Shown here in pieces: positions 1-8,578 of a stretch of DNA of 64,000 bases (position 1 is its first letter; the number at the start of each line of letters is the position of its first letter). Below the pieces are notes generated by a model that did no database searches, was not told the origin of the DNA, and worked only from the letters and a program-made list of their open reading frames with translations. A program made the position numbers and the translations under genes. This DNA is from Streptomyces sp. BK340 (GTDB lineage Bacteria > Actinomycetota > Actinomycetes > Streptomycetales > Streptomycetaceae). The DNA lies in contig NZ_VISR01000009.1 in assembly GCF_007827595.1 (NCBI RefSeq), positions 205,064 through 269,063 of the forward strand, read 5' to 3'.

Positions 1-1829
1 GCGGCCTCGGCCTCGGGCGCCACCGGAGCGGCCTCGACGGGCTGGAGCTGCGGGCCGGCGGGTGCGGCGATGCCGGTGTCGGGGGTCGGCGCCACCGCGG
101 CCTGCTCGGCGGCATCCGACGCCTGGGGCTGCGGCTGCTGCGGGGCGGCCGCGGGATCGCCGTACTGCGGGACGGGACCCGCGAGCTGCGGGCCCTGGGC
201 CTGCAGGAGGGCGGGCCCGGACACCTCGGGCGTGGCCTCCGGAACCAGCACCTGCGCGACGTCCTGCGCCGGGGCGAGGGGCTCCGGGGACTCTGCCGGT
301 TCGGCCGCGTGCGCCGGCTCCGGCGCCGGCTCGGCGGCGGCCACGGGCTCGGGCGCCTGCCCCTGCTCGACGGCGGGCGGGACCTGGCCGGCAGCGGGGG
401 CGGCGGAGTCGGGGACAACGGCGGGCCGGGTCTCGACGGGACCGGCGGCGGACGGGCCGGGCTGGGCCGGAGCGACCGGGACGGCTTCGGTGACGACCGG
501 GACGGCTTCGGTGACCCTCTGGGCGACGGCGGGATCCGCCTCCTCGGCCTCACCCTGTGCCGGAGCGGCGGCGACAGCCTCGGCCGGCGCATCAGCAGCC
601 GAGGGGACCTCTGCCTGCACGGCGTCGACGACGGGTGCCGCCTCGACCGGCTGAACCGCCTCGGCAACGGGGGCGGCCTCGACGGGCTGAGCCGACTCGG
701 CAAGGGGTGCGCCCTCGACCGGCTGAGCGGCCTCGACGACAGGTGCGGCCTCGGCCTGCTGGACAGGCTCCGGCTGCTGGACAGGCTCGGGCACCTGGAC
801 GGGCTCCGCCGTGTCCGCCACCGGCGTGGCCTCCGCGACCGGCGCGGCCTGGGGCGCCTGGACCGGTACGGCCTCGGCCTGCGCCGGCTGAACCGGAGCA
901 CCCTGCTCCAGCACGTCGGCCGCAGGGGGCACCGGGCCGGTCTCCACGGCATGGACCGCCTCGGCGGCCTCGGCCTCGGGCGCGGGGACGGCCCCACCGG
1001 CAGCGGCGTCGGAAGGGGCGGCGGCCTCGGGGCCCTGGCCCAGGTCCAGATCCCCCTGGGGGACGTACACACCGTCGTGACCGTGCACCGGCTGCACCCC
1101 GTCATGGCCGTGCACGGCCTGCGGCTGGACCGCCTCGCCGGGCAGCTGCGCGGCCGCCTGCGTGGCAAGGCGGGTCATCGTGGCCTGGGCGGCGTCGGGT
1201 ACATCGGCGACGGCCTCGGGGACCGCGACGGGACCGACCGTTTCGGCGGCCGGGGCCTCCGTGCCGACCTGGGCCACGGCGACCGGCGCGGCGCCCCAGG
1301 GGGCCGCGTTCTGCGGGGCCATGTCGCCCAGCGGCTGGGCCTCGAGGTACTCGGGTCCGGGCGTGGCCGGTCCCGGCTGCCGTACCGGCGCTCCGGCGGG
1401 CCCGCGGTCGGCGAGGGAGCGGACCGGGCTGGCGGTGGCGTCGGGGATCGGCGGACCGAGATGCAGCGGCCGGCGCGCCTGCTGCGGCGCGGCGGCCGCG
1501 TCCTGCGGGGCCGAGAGGATGGGCGACGGCGGCACGGACGCCGGCGCCGGATTCGGCAGCCGGACGCCGCTGAGGTCGACGGAACCGCTGTCCCGGCCGG
1601 CCGTCTCGTGCGGGCCCGGCTGGTGGACGGCCTCGACCACCGGTTCCGGGGCGGGGGGGTGCACTTCGTTGCCCCACGCGCCCTGGGCTCCCGGCAGCAG
1701 CAGGTCTTCGTCCTCGGCGGGTGCCTCGGAGAGGTAGGTGTACGCGCCGTGCGCGGGGACGCCCGGCTGTTCCACCATGCCTGCGCTCTCCGGCTGTCCC
1801 TCGCCCGGGACCTGGCCGGTGTCGGTCAT
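1..1829 (-). CDS. cobT: N-terminal part of a large Ala/Pro/Glu-rich protein, probably CobT (5' end only)
   Basis: An open frame runs from an ATG at 1829 to the window edge without a stop, so only about 609 N-terminal residues are visible. A GAGGGG ribosome-binding site lies just upstream. The protein begins MTDTGQVPGEGQPESAGMVE and is then low-complexity, rich in Ala, Pro, Glu, Val and Gln, with repeats such as PVEAAPVAEAVQ and a doubled HGHDGV motif. No folded domain is visible. The start resembles Streptomyces nicotinate-nucleotide:dimethylbenzimidazole phosphoribosyltransferases, which carry long disordered N-termini. The cobalamin gene immediately upstream supports this. The catalytic domain would lie outside the window, so the product is inferred from memory and context. 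The CDS itself is well supported by length and codon bias. Confidence 0.6.
   Translation of the reverse strand, partial: MTDTGQVPGEGQPESAGMVEQPGVPAHGAYTYLSEAPAEDEDLLLPGAQGAWGNEVHPPAPEPVVEAVHQPGPHETAGRDSGSVDLSGVRLPNPAPASVPPSPILSAPQDAAAAPQQARRPLHLGPPIPDATASPVRSLADRGPAGAPVRQPGPATPGPEYLEAQPLGDMAPQNAAPWGAAPVAVAQVGTEAPAAETVGPVAVPEAVADVPDAAQATMTRLATQAAAQLPGEAVQPQAVHGHDGVQPVHGHDGVYVPQGDLDLGQGPEAAAPSDAAAGGAVPAPEAEAAEAVHAVETGPVPPAADVLEQGAPVQPAQAEAVPVQAPQAAPVAEATPVADTAEPVQVPEPVQQPEPVQQAEAAPVVEAAQPVEGAPLAESAQPVEAAPVAEAVQPVEAAPVVDAVQAEVPSAADAPAEAVAAAPAQGEAEEADPAVAQRVTEAVPVVTEAVPVAPAQPGPSAAGPVETRPAVVPDSAAPAAGQVPPAVEQGQAPEPVAAAEPAPEPAHAAEPAESPEPLAPAQDVAQVLVPEATPEVSGPALLQAQGPQLAGPVPQYGDPAAAPQQPQPQASDAAEQAAVAPTPDTGIAAPAGPQLQPVEAAPVAPEAEA
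617..755 (-). repeat. ~36-bp imperfect tandem repeats coding for Ala/Pro/Val/Glu-rich units
   Basis: Inside the first gene about three to four units of roughly 36 bp repeat. Each encodes a 12-residue block of the type QPVEAAPVAEAV. The units are diverged at several bases, so they are an old or drifting repeat in a probably disordered region. Confidence 0.6.
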
Positions 1830-2222
1830 GCGTACCCCTCGCCCATCGGTTAGTGCTTCTACGACCAGCTCACCCGGAACGGCGCACCGACCGCCCCGTA
1901 GTGAAGAACGAGCGTGTGTGCCCAGCGGCACGAACGACCCGCCCAAAAAAGGCGACAAAGCCATTCAGTGGCATTGTCCCGGCCGTTCAGCCGTCGCGAC
2001 AGCATGATCCGCGACAGCCCGCTGTGGACTGCGCCACGTTGCGCGTCCTCGGGTTCTGCCGTACCACACCCACCCCAAAGCGGGCACGCTTTCCGGACAT
2101 TGGCGAACGAAGTTCCGGGCCACCGATGCGGTACAACGATCGGCCAGCCTACCGCGCGCAGTACGACAACAGGATCACGGGGCGCGATCCGGCAGGCCCA
2201 CCCGTCGCCCGACCACCGCCCC
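1830..2222. other. 393-bp intergenic leader between the CbiE/CbiT gene and the downstream probable cobT
   Basis: Both flanking genes are read on the minus strand, so this stretch should hold the leader and promoter of the downstream gene. I looked for a cobalamin riboswitch. A GCCACTG-like heptamer occurs on the minus strand at about 1965-1971, but the B12-box and flanking helices are not recognisable. A run of six T (minus strand, about 1945-1950) is not preceded by a convincing hairpin. I see no gene here. Confidence 0.4.
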
Positions 2223-3449
2223 TCAACGAGGCGCTTCGCGCCGCAGCAATTCCCCTGTGAGCAGGAACGCAACGTTCCGCTCGGTCTCCGTCCAGGCCCT
2301 GGTGTCGAGTTCGACGGACTGCAGCAGGGCGCACTCGACCCGGTATCCGTGTTCGCTCAGGCCGCGGCCGACGAGTTCGGCCTCGTCGCGGGTCGCGGCG
2401 TGGGTCACGATGCGCTGCGGGCGGCGGTCGGCGACCGCGGAGACCACGGCCGCTCCCCCGCCGCCGACCCGCACGACGTCCGGTTCGGGCAGGTTTTCGA
2501 GGACATGGGGCGCGGTGCCCTGCACCACCTGGAGCTGGACGCCGAAGCGGCGGGCGGCCGTGTCGGTCCGGGCGCAGGCGTCGGACAGCCGGTCGACGGC
2601 GATGACGGCGGCTCCGGCGCGCGCCGCCTCGGTGGCGAAGGCGCCGCTGCCGCAGCCGATGTCCCAGACGAGGTCGCCGACCCGGGGACCGAGACGGGCG
2701 AGTTGGGCGGCCCGGAGCAGCTGGGTCTCCCCTTCACCGAGGCCGCCGCCGTACCCCCCGTACTCCTCGTCCGGCTGCACCCAGCCGCGGGGTCCGGTGC
2801 CGGGGTCGCGCCCGGCGATCCAGCCGCCGCCGTCGGCGGCTCCGGCCGGGCCGCCGATGACGATGACGACGTTCGGGTCGCGCCAGGTGTGGTCGGGGGC
2901 ATTGTCGGAGGTCACGACCGAGACCCGCTCGCGTTCGGTGCCCAGCTCCTCGCAGATGACGAAGGTCCGGTGGATCCCGTCCATGAGCAGCCCCAGCTCG
3001 GCGGGGCCTGCGCCCGGCGAGGTGAGGACGGCGACCTTGGTGTGGGCACGGCAGACGTTCACGGCACGGCGCAGGGTGCGCCGGTGGGCGACGACCACCT
3101 GGGCGTCGTCCCAGGGCATGCCGGCGCGGGCGAAGGCGGCGGCCACCGAGGAGACGGCGGGGACGACCTCGACCTCCAGGCCGAACTCCGGTGCGCGCAG
3201 GGCCCGTACGACGCCGAAGAAGCCGGGGTCGCCGTCGGCGAGCACGACCGCGGTGCCACGGTGGGCGGCGATGCGGCGGGCGGCCAGCGCGAGGCTGCCG
3301 AGGCGGATGCGCTCGGCGGTGGGCGGGACCTCGGGGAGTGCGAGGTGGTGTGCCGCGCCGGCCACGAGCGTGGCGGCGCCGAGGGCGGCGCGTGCCGTGG
3401 CGGTCAGCGGCGAGCCGTCCCAGCCGATCACCGTGACCCGGTCGGCCAT
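2223..3449 (-). CDS. cobL: Bifunctional cobalt-precorrin-7 (C5)-methyltransferase / precorrin-6B (C15)-methyltransferase, CbiE-CbiT fusion (CobL)
   Basis: The 408-residue protein has two parts. Residues 1 to about 200 form a tetrapyrrole methylase of the CbiE type with the glycine-rich GDPGFFG motif at 73-79. Residues 230-408 form a CbiT-type SAM methyltransferase with the WDIGCGSGAF motif at 262-271. The fusion is called CobL in the aerobic pathway; it methylates C-5 and C-15 of the corrin ring and decarboxylates the acetate side chain at C-12. The linker around residues 200-245 is Gly-rich. It sits next to another probable cobalamin gene. An internal GGAG lies upstream of the ATG. Confidence 0.93.
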   Translation of the reverse strand: MADRVTVIGWDGSPLTATARAALGAATLVAGAAHHLALPEVPPTAERIRLGSLALAARRIAAHRGTAVVLADGDPGFFGVVRALRAPEFGLEVEVVPAVSSVAAAFARAGMPWDDAQVVVAHRRTLRRAVNVCRAHTKVAVLTSPGAGPAELGLLMDGIHRTFVICEELGTERERVSVVTSDNAPDHTWRDPNVVIVIGGPAGAADGGGWIAGRDPGTGPRGWVQPDEEYGGYGGGLGEGETQLLRAAQLARLGPRVGDLVWDIGCGSGAFATEAARAGAAVIAVDRLSDACARTDTAARRFGVQLQVVQGTAPHVLENLPEPDVVRVGGGGAAVVSAVADRRPQRIVTHAATRDEAELVGRGLSEHGYRVECALLQSVELDTRAWTETERNVAFLLTGELLRREAPR

Positions 3450-3585
3450 CGTCGTCAGTCTCCAGGTTTTCGCAGCTCGTCAGGGGTACGGGCCCGTCGG
3501 GCGGGCTCCGTGAGGGTACCTGGTGAAGGCAGCGGACGCGCGATGCGGCGGGGCCGTACGCGGATCCGGGTGCGCCTCGCCGGGG

Positions 3586-4224
3586 TCAGTTCCAGTCGGC
3601 GTACGAGGTGAAGCCGCCGGTGTCGGCGAGCTGCCCGTCGGCGCCTTCGAGGTCCTCCGGGAGGAGGCTCCAGACGATGAAGTCCGTGCGCAGGTCGGTC
3701 CAGGTTCCGTCCTCGGCGCGGACGTGGACTATGCAGGCGTTGCGCAGCACGCCCTCGCTGATGCAGCCGATCTTCTGCGCGACCTGCTGGGATGCCGTGT
3801 TGTCGGCGGCGGTACGGATCTCGATGCGCTCGAACTTCTGGTCGCCGAAGAGCCACTGGGCGGTGGCGAGGGCGGCCTCGGAGGCGTAGCCCTCGCCGCG
3901 GGCCCAGGGGGCGACGATGTACGACAGCTCGGTGGAGCGGATGTGCCAGTTGGTCTTGCCCAGTTGGACGATGCCGACGAGGCGCTGGGTGAGGAACTCG
4001 GTGACGGCGAGGTCCAGGCCGCGGCCGGCGGTGCGCTCGGCGGGCGCGTACTCGGTGATCCAGTACCGGGCGTCGTCCTGGGTGAAGGGCTGGGGGACGT
4101 CGGTCCAGGCACCGATGTGCTCGTCGTTCATCATCTCGGCCAGGGCGGGCACGTCGTCCTCGTCGAGGGGACGCAGCACCAACCGCTCCGTGCTGATGGA
4201 GATGTTGGGGAAGGTGCTAGTCAT
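3586..4224 (-). CDS. GNAT-family N-acetyltransferase (RimJ/RimL type)
   Basis: The 212-residue protein starts with the RimJ-like signature TERLVLRPLDEDDVPAL and carries the acetyl-CoA loop RGEGYA at 109-114, followed by helix SEAALATAQWLF. RimJ/RimL-type members acetylate N-terminal or side-chain amines; the substrate here is not predictable. The C-terminal part contains RTAADNTASQQVAQKIG, typical of the family's final beta-strand region. It lies downstream of the metNIQ genes on the same strand, separated by a hairpin, so it is probably a separate transcript. Confidence 0.88.
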   Translation of the reverse strand: MTSTFPNISISTERLVLRPLDEDDVPALAEMMNDEHIGAWTDVPQPFTQDDARYWITEYAPAERTAGRGLDLAVTEFLTQRLVGIVQLGKTNWHIRSTELSYIVAPWARGEGYASEAALATAQWLFGDQKFERIEIRTAADNTASQQVAQKIGCISEGVLRNACIVHVRAEDGTWTDLRTDFIVWSLLPEDLEGADGQLADTGGFTSYADWN

Positions 4225-4327
4225 GCGCCGCTCCGTAACCTTCGGAAAATCCTTGAGAGAGCATCAGGACCGTCAGGGCCCCGCTGAACTGCCCAGCATG
4301 CAGCATGAAACCACTGAACGGCACGAG

Positions 4328-4358
4328 GGGGCCCACCCCGGGTGAGGGAGTGGACCCC
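4328..4358 (-). terminator. Probable terminator hairpin after metQ
   Basis: An 8-bp GC-rich stem (GGGGTCCA pairing with TGGGCCCC on the minus strand, one G-U pair) lies 48 bp after the metQ stop. There is no T-tract, which is common for Streptomyces terminators. Confidence 0.45.
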
Positions 4359-4405
4359 GTGCGTGGCGATACGCCGTATACGTGCCGTCGGACGAGCCGT
4401 CAGAT

Positions 4406-5239
4406 TCAGAAGGACGGGATGACCGAGCCCTGGTACTTGTCCTCGATGAACTTCTTGACCTCGGGCGAGGTGAGGAGCTTGGCGAGCTTCTTCACCCGCG
4501 GGTCCTTCTCGTTGCCCTTCTCGACCGCGAGGAAGTTGCCGTACGGGTTGTTCTTCGCGGACTCCAGCACGAGGGCGTCCTTCGCCGGCTTGAGACCCGA
4601 GGAGATCGCGTAGTTGCCGTTGACCACGGCGGCGTCCACGTCGTCCAGGGAACGCGGGGTCTGGGCCGCCTCGACCTCCTTGAACTTGAGGTTCTTGGGG
4701 TTCTTGGCGATGTCCTGCGGGGTGGCCTCGGTGCCGACGCCGTCCTTGAGCGTGATGAGGCCCTTGGCGGCGAGCAGCTTCAGCGCGCGGGCCTCGTTGA
4801 CGGAGTCGTTCGGGACGGCGACGGTCGCACCGCTCTTGAGGGCATCGGCGCTCTTCACCTTGTGGGAGTAGAGGCCGAGCGGCTCCAGGTGCACCGTGAC
4901 GACGGGCACGATGTGGGTGCCGCGCTTCTTGTTGAAGTCGTCCAGGTACGGCTGGTTCTGGAAGTAGTTGGCCCCGACCGAGCCGTCCTCGGTCGCCGTG
5001 TTCGGCGTGATGTAGTCGGTGAACTCCTTGACCTCGAGGTCGAGGCCCGCCTTCTTCGCCAGGTTCTCCTTGACGAAGTTCAGGATCTCGGCGTGCGGGG
5101 TCGGGCTCGCGGCGACGACCAGCGGGCCGCTGTAGTCGGAGGAGCCGGCGGAGTCGTTGCCGGAGCCGCAGGCGGTGAGTCCGAAGGTGAGGGCTCCGGC
5201 GGCGAGGACGGCGGTGGTGAGCTTGGCGGTGTTACGCAC
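4406..5239 (-). CDS. metQ: Methionine ABC transporter substrate-binding lipoprotein MetQ (NlpA family)
   Basis: The 277-residue protein has a short positively charged start, a hydrophobic stretch and a lipobox LTAC with the lipidated Cys at residue 24. The mature part matches the NlpA/MetQ fold: SPTPHAEIL near the start, NYFQNQPYLDDFN, and PNDSVNEARAL. It binds methionine outside the membrane and delivers it to MetI/MetN. The order metN, metI, metQ on the minus strand is the classic importer operon. A 66-bp gap with a ribosome-binding site (AAGGAAA) precedes it. Confidence 0.93.
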   Translation of the reverse strand: MRNTAKLTTAVLAAGALTFGLTACGSGNDSAGSSDYSGPLVVAASPTPHAEILNFVKENLAKKAGLDLEVKEFTDYITPNTATEDGSVGANYFQNQPYLDDFNKKRGTHIVPVVTVHLEPLGLYSHKVKSADALKSGATVAVPNDSVNEARALKLLAAKGLITLKDGVGTEATPQDIAKNPKNLKFKEVEAAQTPRSLDDVDAAVVNGNYAISSGLKPAKDALVLESAKNNPYGNFLAVEKGNEKDPRVKKLAKLLTSPEVKKFIEDKYQGSVIPSF

Positions 5240-5305
5240 GAAAAGTGCCTTTCCTTAAGGGTGGTGCGACCCCGTGATGGGTGTACGGGGAGTCTTTGGG
5301 GGGTC

Positions 5306-6043
5306 TCAGGCGACCTTGGTGATGTCGGCGGGCTCGGTCGCCTCGGCCTTCAGCAGGCGCAGCTTGGGAGCGGGGCCGGAGCGCGCGCCGCGGTGGTGCA
5401 GGGAGCGGGCCGCGTAGTCGCCGGCGAACTGGATGAGGGAGATGGCCACGGCGAGGATCGCGACGGTGATCCACATCAGCTCGGTCTCGAAGCGCTGGTA
5501 GCCGTAGCGGACGGCGAGGTCGCCGAGACCGCCGCCGCCGACCGTGCCGGCCATGGCGGAGTAGCCGATCAGGGCGATGACCGTCGTGGTCGTGCTGGCG
5601 ATCAGCGAGGGCAGGGCCTCGGGGACGAGGACCTTGCGGACGATCGTCCAGGAGTTGCCGCCCATGGCCTGTACGGCCTCGACGAGACCGTTGTCCACTT
5701 CGCGGACAGCCGTCTCGACCAGGCGGGCGAAGAACGGGATGCCGCCGATGGCGAGCGGCACGATGGCGGCGGTCGTGCCGATCGTCGTCCCGGTGACCCA
5801 GCGGGTGAAGCTCATCAGCGCGACCATCAGGATGATGAACGGCATCGACCGGCCGACGTTCACGACCTGGCCGATCACCTTGTTGGCGACGACGTTCTGC
5901 AGCAGGCCGCCCCGGTCGGTCAGGACGAGGAGGATGCCGAGCGGAAGGCCGGCGGCGACGGCGATCAGGGTGGACCAGGCCACCATGGTGAACGTCTCGC
6001 TACACGCCTGGGACAGCAGCGGCTGCATCTCGGACCAGGTCAC
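5306..6043 (-). CDS. metI: Methionine ABC transporter permease MetI
   Basis: The 245-residue membrane protein has five to six hydrophobic helices and the permease EAA-loop motif EAVQAMGG at 122-129, which contacts the ATPase. It starts with ATG in a 4-base ATGA overlap with the metN stop, indicating translational coupling. After the permease core the C-terminus is a short basic tail. It forms the membrane channel for methionine uptake with MetN and MetQ. Confidence 0.93.
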   Translation of the reverse strand: MTWSEMQPLLSQACSETFTMVAWSTLIAVAAGLPLGILLVLTDRGGLLQNVVANKVIGQVVNVGRSMPFIILMVALMSFTRWVTGTTIGTTAAIVPLAIGGIPFFARLVETAVREVDNGLVEAVQAMGGNSWTIVRKVLVPEALPSLIASTTTTVIALIGYSAMAGTVGGGGLGDLAVRYGYQRFETELMWITVAILAVAISLIQFAGDYAARSLHHRGARSGPAPKLRLLKAEATEPADITKVA

Positions 6044-7083
6044 TTGGCACCTTCCTTCACCAGCACGGGCGCCTGGACCGTGTGGTCGACGACGTCGACC
6101 TGCAGGCCCTGCTCACGCAGGAAGCCCACGGGCACCACGTTGTCCTCGTAGCGGCCGGGCAGTTCGATGCGCATGCGGCCGATCTGGAGACCGCCGACGG
6201 TGTCGATGGCGGCGCCGAGGATCGAGATGTCGATGTTGTAGGTGCGCGCGAGCTGGGAGATGACCGGCTGGGTGGCGGCCTCGCCGTGGAAGGTGACGTC
6301 GAGGACGGTCCGGTCGGCGCCCGTGGCCTCGCCGCCCACCGGGAACAGGGCGGAGGCCAGCTCGGAGCCGGGGGTGGCCAGCAGTTCGCTGACCGTGCCG
6401 GACTCCACGATCCTGCCCTTCTCCATGAGGGCGGCGGAGTCGCAGACGGACTTCACGACGTCCATCTCGTGGGTGATGAGCAGGACGGTCAGGCCCAGCT
6501 GCCGGTTCAGGTCGCGCAGCAGCTGGAGGATGGAGCGGGTGGTCTCCGGGTCGAGGGCGCTGGTGGCCTCGTCGGAGAGCAGCACCTTGGGGTCGCCGGC
6601 CAGGGCGCGGGCGATGCCGACGCGCTGCTTCTGGCCGCCGGAGAGCTGGGCGGGGTAGGCCTTGGCCTTGTCGGCGAGGCCGACCAGGTCGAGGAGTTCG
6701 AGCGCCTTGCGGGAACGCTCCTTGCCGGACTTGCCGAGGATCTCCAGCGGCAGCTCGACGTTGTCCTGCACGGTCCGCGAGGAGAGCAGGTTGAAGTGCT
6801 GGAAGACCATGCCGATGCGGCTGCGCGCCCGGCGCAGCTCCTTGCCGGCGCGGGGGCCGCGGCCGGCGAGCGCGGTGAGGTCCTGTCCGGCGACGCTCAC
6901 CGTCCCGGATGTCGGACGCTCGAGCAGGTTGACGCAGCGGATGAGCGAGGACTTTCCGGCGCCGGACTGGCCGATGACGCCGTAGACCTCGCCTTCGCGG
7001 ACATGGAGATCGACGCCGTCGAGGGCGGTGACCTCACGGCCGCGGGAGCGGTAGACCTTGGTCAGGCCCGATGTGGTGATCAC
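6040..7083 (-). CDS. metN: Methionine ABC transporter ATP-binding protein MetN
   Basis: With the GTG start at 7083 (GGAA seven bases upstream) the protein has 347 residues. Walker A GQSGAGKS is at 38-45, the signature LSGGQ at 147-151 and Walker B KVLLSDEAT at 166-174. A C-terminal NIL domain (about 270-347) normally senses methionine and inhibits transport when internal methionine is high. An alternative GTG start lies at 7098 and the frame stays open to 7224, but those upstream residues look non-coding. It leads the metNIQ operon. Confidence 0.93.
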   Translation of the reverse strand: MITTSGLTKVYRSRGREVTALDGVDLHVREGEVYGVIGQSGAGKSSLIRCVNLLERPTSGTVSVAGQDLTALAGRGPRAGKELRRARSRIGMVFQHFNLLSSRTVQDNVELPLEILGKSGKERSRKALELLDLVGLADKAKAYPAQLSGGQKQRVGIARALAGDPKVLLSDEATSALDPETTRSILQLLRDLNRQLGLTVLLITHEMDVVKSVCDSAALMEKGRIVESGTVSELLATPGSELASALFPVGGEATGADRTVLDVTFHGEAATQPVISQLARTYNIDISILGAAIDTVGGLQIGRMRIELPGRYEDNVVPVGFLREQGLQVDVVDHTVQAPVLVKEGAK

Positions 7084-7497
7084 AGGGGTTTCCGTCACTG
7101 TCGAGTGCACGGGCGTGGGTGTGCCCGGACACGGGTGCAGTTGCAGTCGTTCAGGGACGCGGCACGGTTCTGGCCGAGGCGGTGAACCGGGGAGAACGTC
7201 GCGTGCGCGATGGGGGTCCCCCACGCCGTTCAGGCAGTGGGGGAGGCTTCAGTCACTCAGGCCGGGGATCCGGCGTGGGGACGGCCACGGCTCTCGCTTC
7301 GGGGCGCGAGGCTCAGGTGGTGCAGGGGCCCTCTAGAAAGCACACATTCGGCGCGAACACATACAACGAGCACCGGGCGTCAGGGTCGCCTCGGTCGCAA
7401 GGGTGCGGCAGCTCGTCGTGGTCATGCGATCAGTAAACCAGACCTACGGTGCTGACCGGCCGCCGCTGTCCGCATGCTGGACAGCGGCGGACAGTTC
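7084..7497 (-). other. Leader region of metNIQ
   Basis: About 410 bp separate the HAD phosphatase gene from metN. On the minus strand it holds a 30-codon ORF (7333-7425) with several short GC-rich inverted repeats after it (for example GGGGG/CCCCC pairings around 7212-7246). This layout is compatible with an attenuator or riboswitch that senses methionine, SAM or cysteine. I cannot assign it to a known RNA family by eye. Confidence 0.5.
7333..7425 (-). CDS. Possible 30-residue Cys/Met-rich leader peptide upstream of metN
   Basis: An ATG at 7425 opens a 30-codon frame ending in TAG at 7333. The peptide ends RCMCSRRMCAF, holding three of its four Cys and two of its three Met in the last eleven residues. 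Such clustering is typical of leader peptides whose translation stalls when an aminoacyl-tRNA is short. The first part of the same segment contains GGCGACC followed by CCGGTGCTCG, which recalls the GGCAACC and GGTGCT cores of S-box-type SAM riboswitches, so an RNA sensor is the rival reading. No strong ribosome-binding site is seen; leaderless initiation is possible. Confidence 0.4.
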   Translation of the reverse strand: MTTTSCRTLATEATLTPGARCMCSRRMCAF

Positions 7498-8148
7498 TCA
7501 GTCGCGAACGGAGATCTCCACTCCGGCCTCGGTGACCAGTGCGGACAAGGCCGACAGGTCCCTCACCACCAGGTCGGCGTCCAGCTCCTCGGCCCGGTGG
7601 GTTGTGGCCAACGCCACGGTGGTCATGCCGGCCGCGCGGCCCGCCTGGAGTCCTGCGGGTGCGTCCTCGAAGACGACACAGTGGGCCGGGTCCACGCCGA
7701 GCTGCCGGGCGGCGAGCAGATAGGGCTCGGGGTCGGGCTTGCCGCGGGTGATGTCGTCGGCGGCGACGAGCGTCTTGGGCACGATGCCGACGGCGTCGAG
7801 GCGGGCCTCGGCGAGCCGCCGGGTGGCGGAGGTGACGACGGCCCATCGGTCGGCGGGCAGCAAGTCGAGGAAGTCCCGGGTGCCCGGCAGGAGCCGCACG
7901 CCCCCGCCGGGCACGTCCTCCACCTCCAGCTGTTCGACCCGGGCGACCGCCTCCGGCACGAGCCGGGCGGGCAGCAGGTCGGCGACTATCTCGGCCGCGG
8001 GCCGCCCGTGCAGCGCGACGCGCCGGAACTGCTCGGCGGTGATGCCGTACTCCTGCGCCCAGCGTGTCCAGCAGCGCTCGACGGATTCGAGGGAGGAGAC
8101 GAGGGTGCCGTCGTTGTCGAACAGGAGGGCGTGCGCGTGGAACATCAT
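7498..8148 (-). CDS. HAD-superfamily sugar-phosphate phosphatase
   Basis: The 216-residue protein has the HAD nucleophile motif FDNDGTLV with Asp11 and Asp13, a helical cap domain (about 18-85), the Thr motif VVTSATRRL and the final motif VFEDAPAGLQAG. This is the arrangement of beta-phosphoglucomutase-like and 2-deoxyglucose-6-phosphate-type phosphatases. Substrates are probably small phosphosugars. It is single, with the next gene divergent. A second in-frame ATG one codon downstream could equally be the start. Confidence 0.88.
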   Translation of the reverse strand: MMFHAHALLFDNDGTLVSSLESVERCWTRWAQEYGITAEQFRRVALHGRPAAEIVADLLPARLVPEAVARVEQLEVEDVPGGGVRLLPGTRDFLDLLPADRWAVVTSATRRLAEARLDAVGIVPKTLVAADDITRGKPDPEPYLLAARQLGVDPAHCVVFEDAPAGLQAGRAAGMTTVALATTHRAEELDADLVVRDLSALSALVTEAGVEISVRD

Positions 8149-8217
8149 GGTCTAGACCCTACGGCGTACGACGGGGTCGGCGGCGTCGGGCCATTTCGGC
8201 CGTAATAAGGTCACCGC

Positions 8218-8577
8218 ATGCTCAACGCCCTGACGCTGGTGACCGGAGTCGCCGCGCTGCTGCTCGCCGCCTGGTGCGGCTGGGCCGCCCACCGGGACCA
8301 GCCGACCAAGGACTGGCACTTCATCGGCATGGCCGTGGTGTCGCTGCTGGCCGTGATCCAGCTGGTGGCCGGGATCGTGCTGCTGGTCCGGGGCGAGAAG
8401 CCGGAGCAGGGGACGGCCATCTTCGTGGCGTATCTGCTGGGCGCGTTCGCGTGCGTGCCGGCGGCGGGCTTCATGTCCCTGGCCGAGCGGACGCGCTGGG
8501 GCTCGGTGACGGTGGCGGCCGGCGGTGTGGTGCTGGCCGTGCTCGAGGTACGGCTCTACGACATCTGGGGAGGCTGA
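8218..8577 (+). CDS. Small integral membrane protein of unknown function (119 aa)
   Basis: Four hydrophobic segments are visible (about residues 2-24, 36-58, 66-88 and 93-112), with little else. I do not recognise a family. The start codon is the first ATG after a GC-poor ATAAGG stretch. It ends 1 bp before the next membrane-protein gene, so the two are co-transcribed and may form a complex. Confidence 0.78.
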   Translation: MLNALTLVTGVAALLLAAWCGWAAHRDQPTKDWHFIGMAVVSLLAVIQLVAGIVLLVRGEKPEQGTAIFVAYLLGAFACVPAAGFMSLAERTRWGSVTVAAGGVVLAVLEVRLYDIWGG

Positions 8578-8578
8578 G

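Noticed and set aside
1830..2222. Cobalamin riboswitch upstream of the probable cobT
   Set aside because: Only an isolated GCCACTG-like heptamer occurs; the B12 box and helices are not visible.
2257..3513. Long plus-strand frame opposite the CbiE/CbiT gene
   Set aside because: Composition is a shadow of the minus-strand gene; translation is Arg/Ser/Pro-rich without domain motifs.
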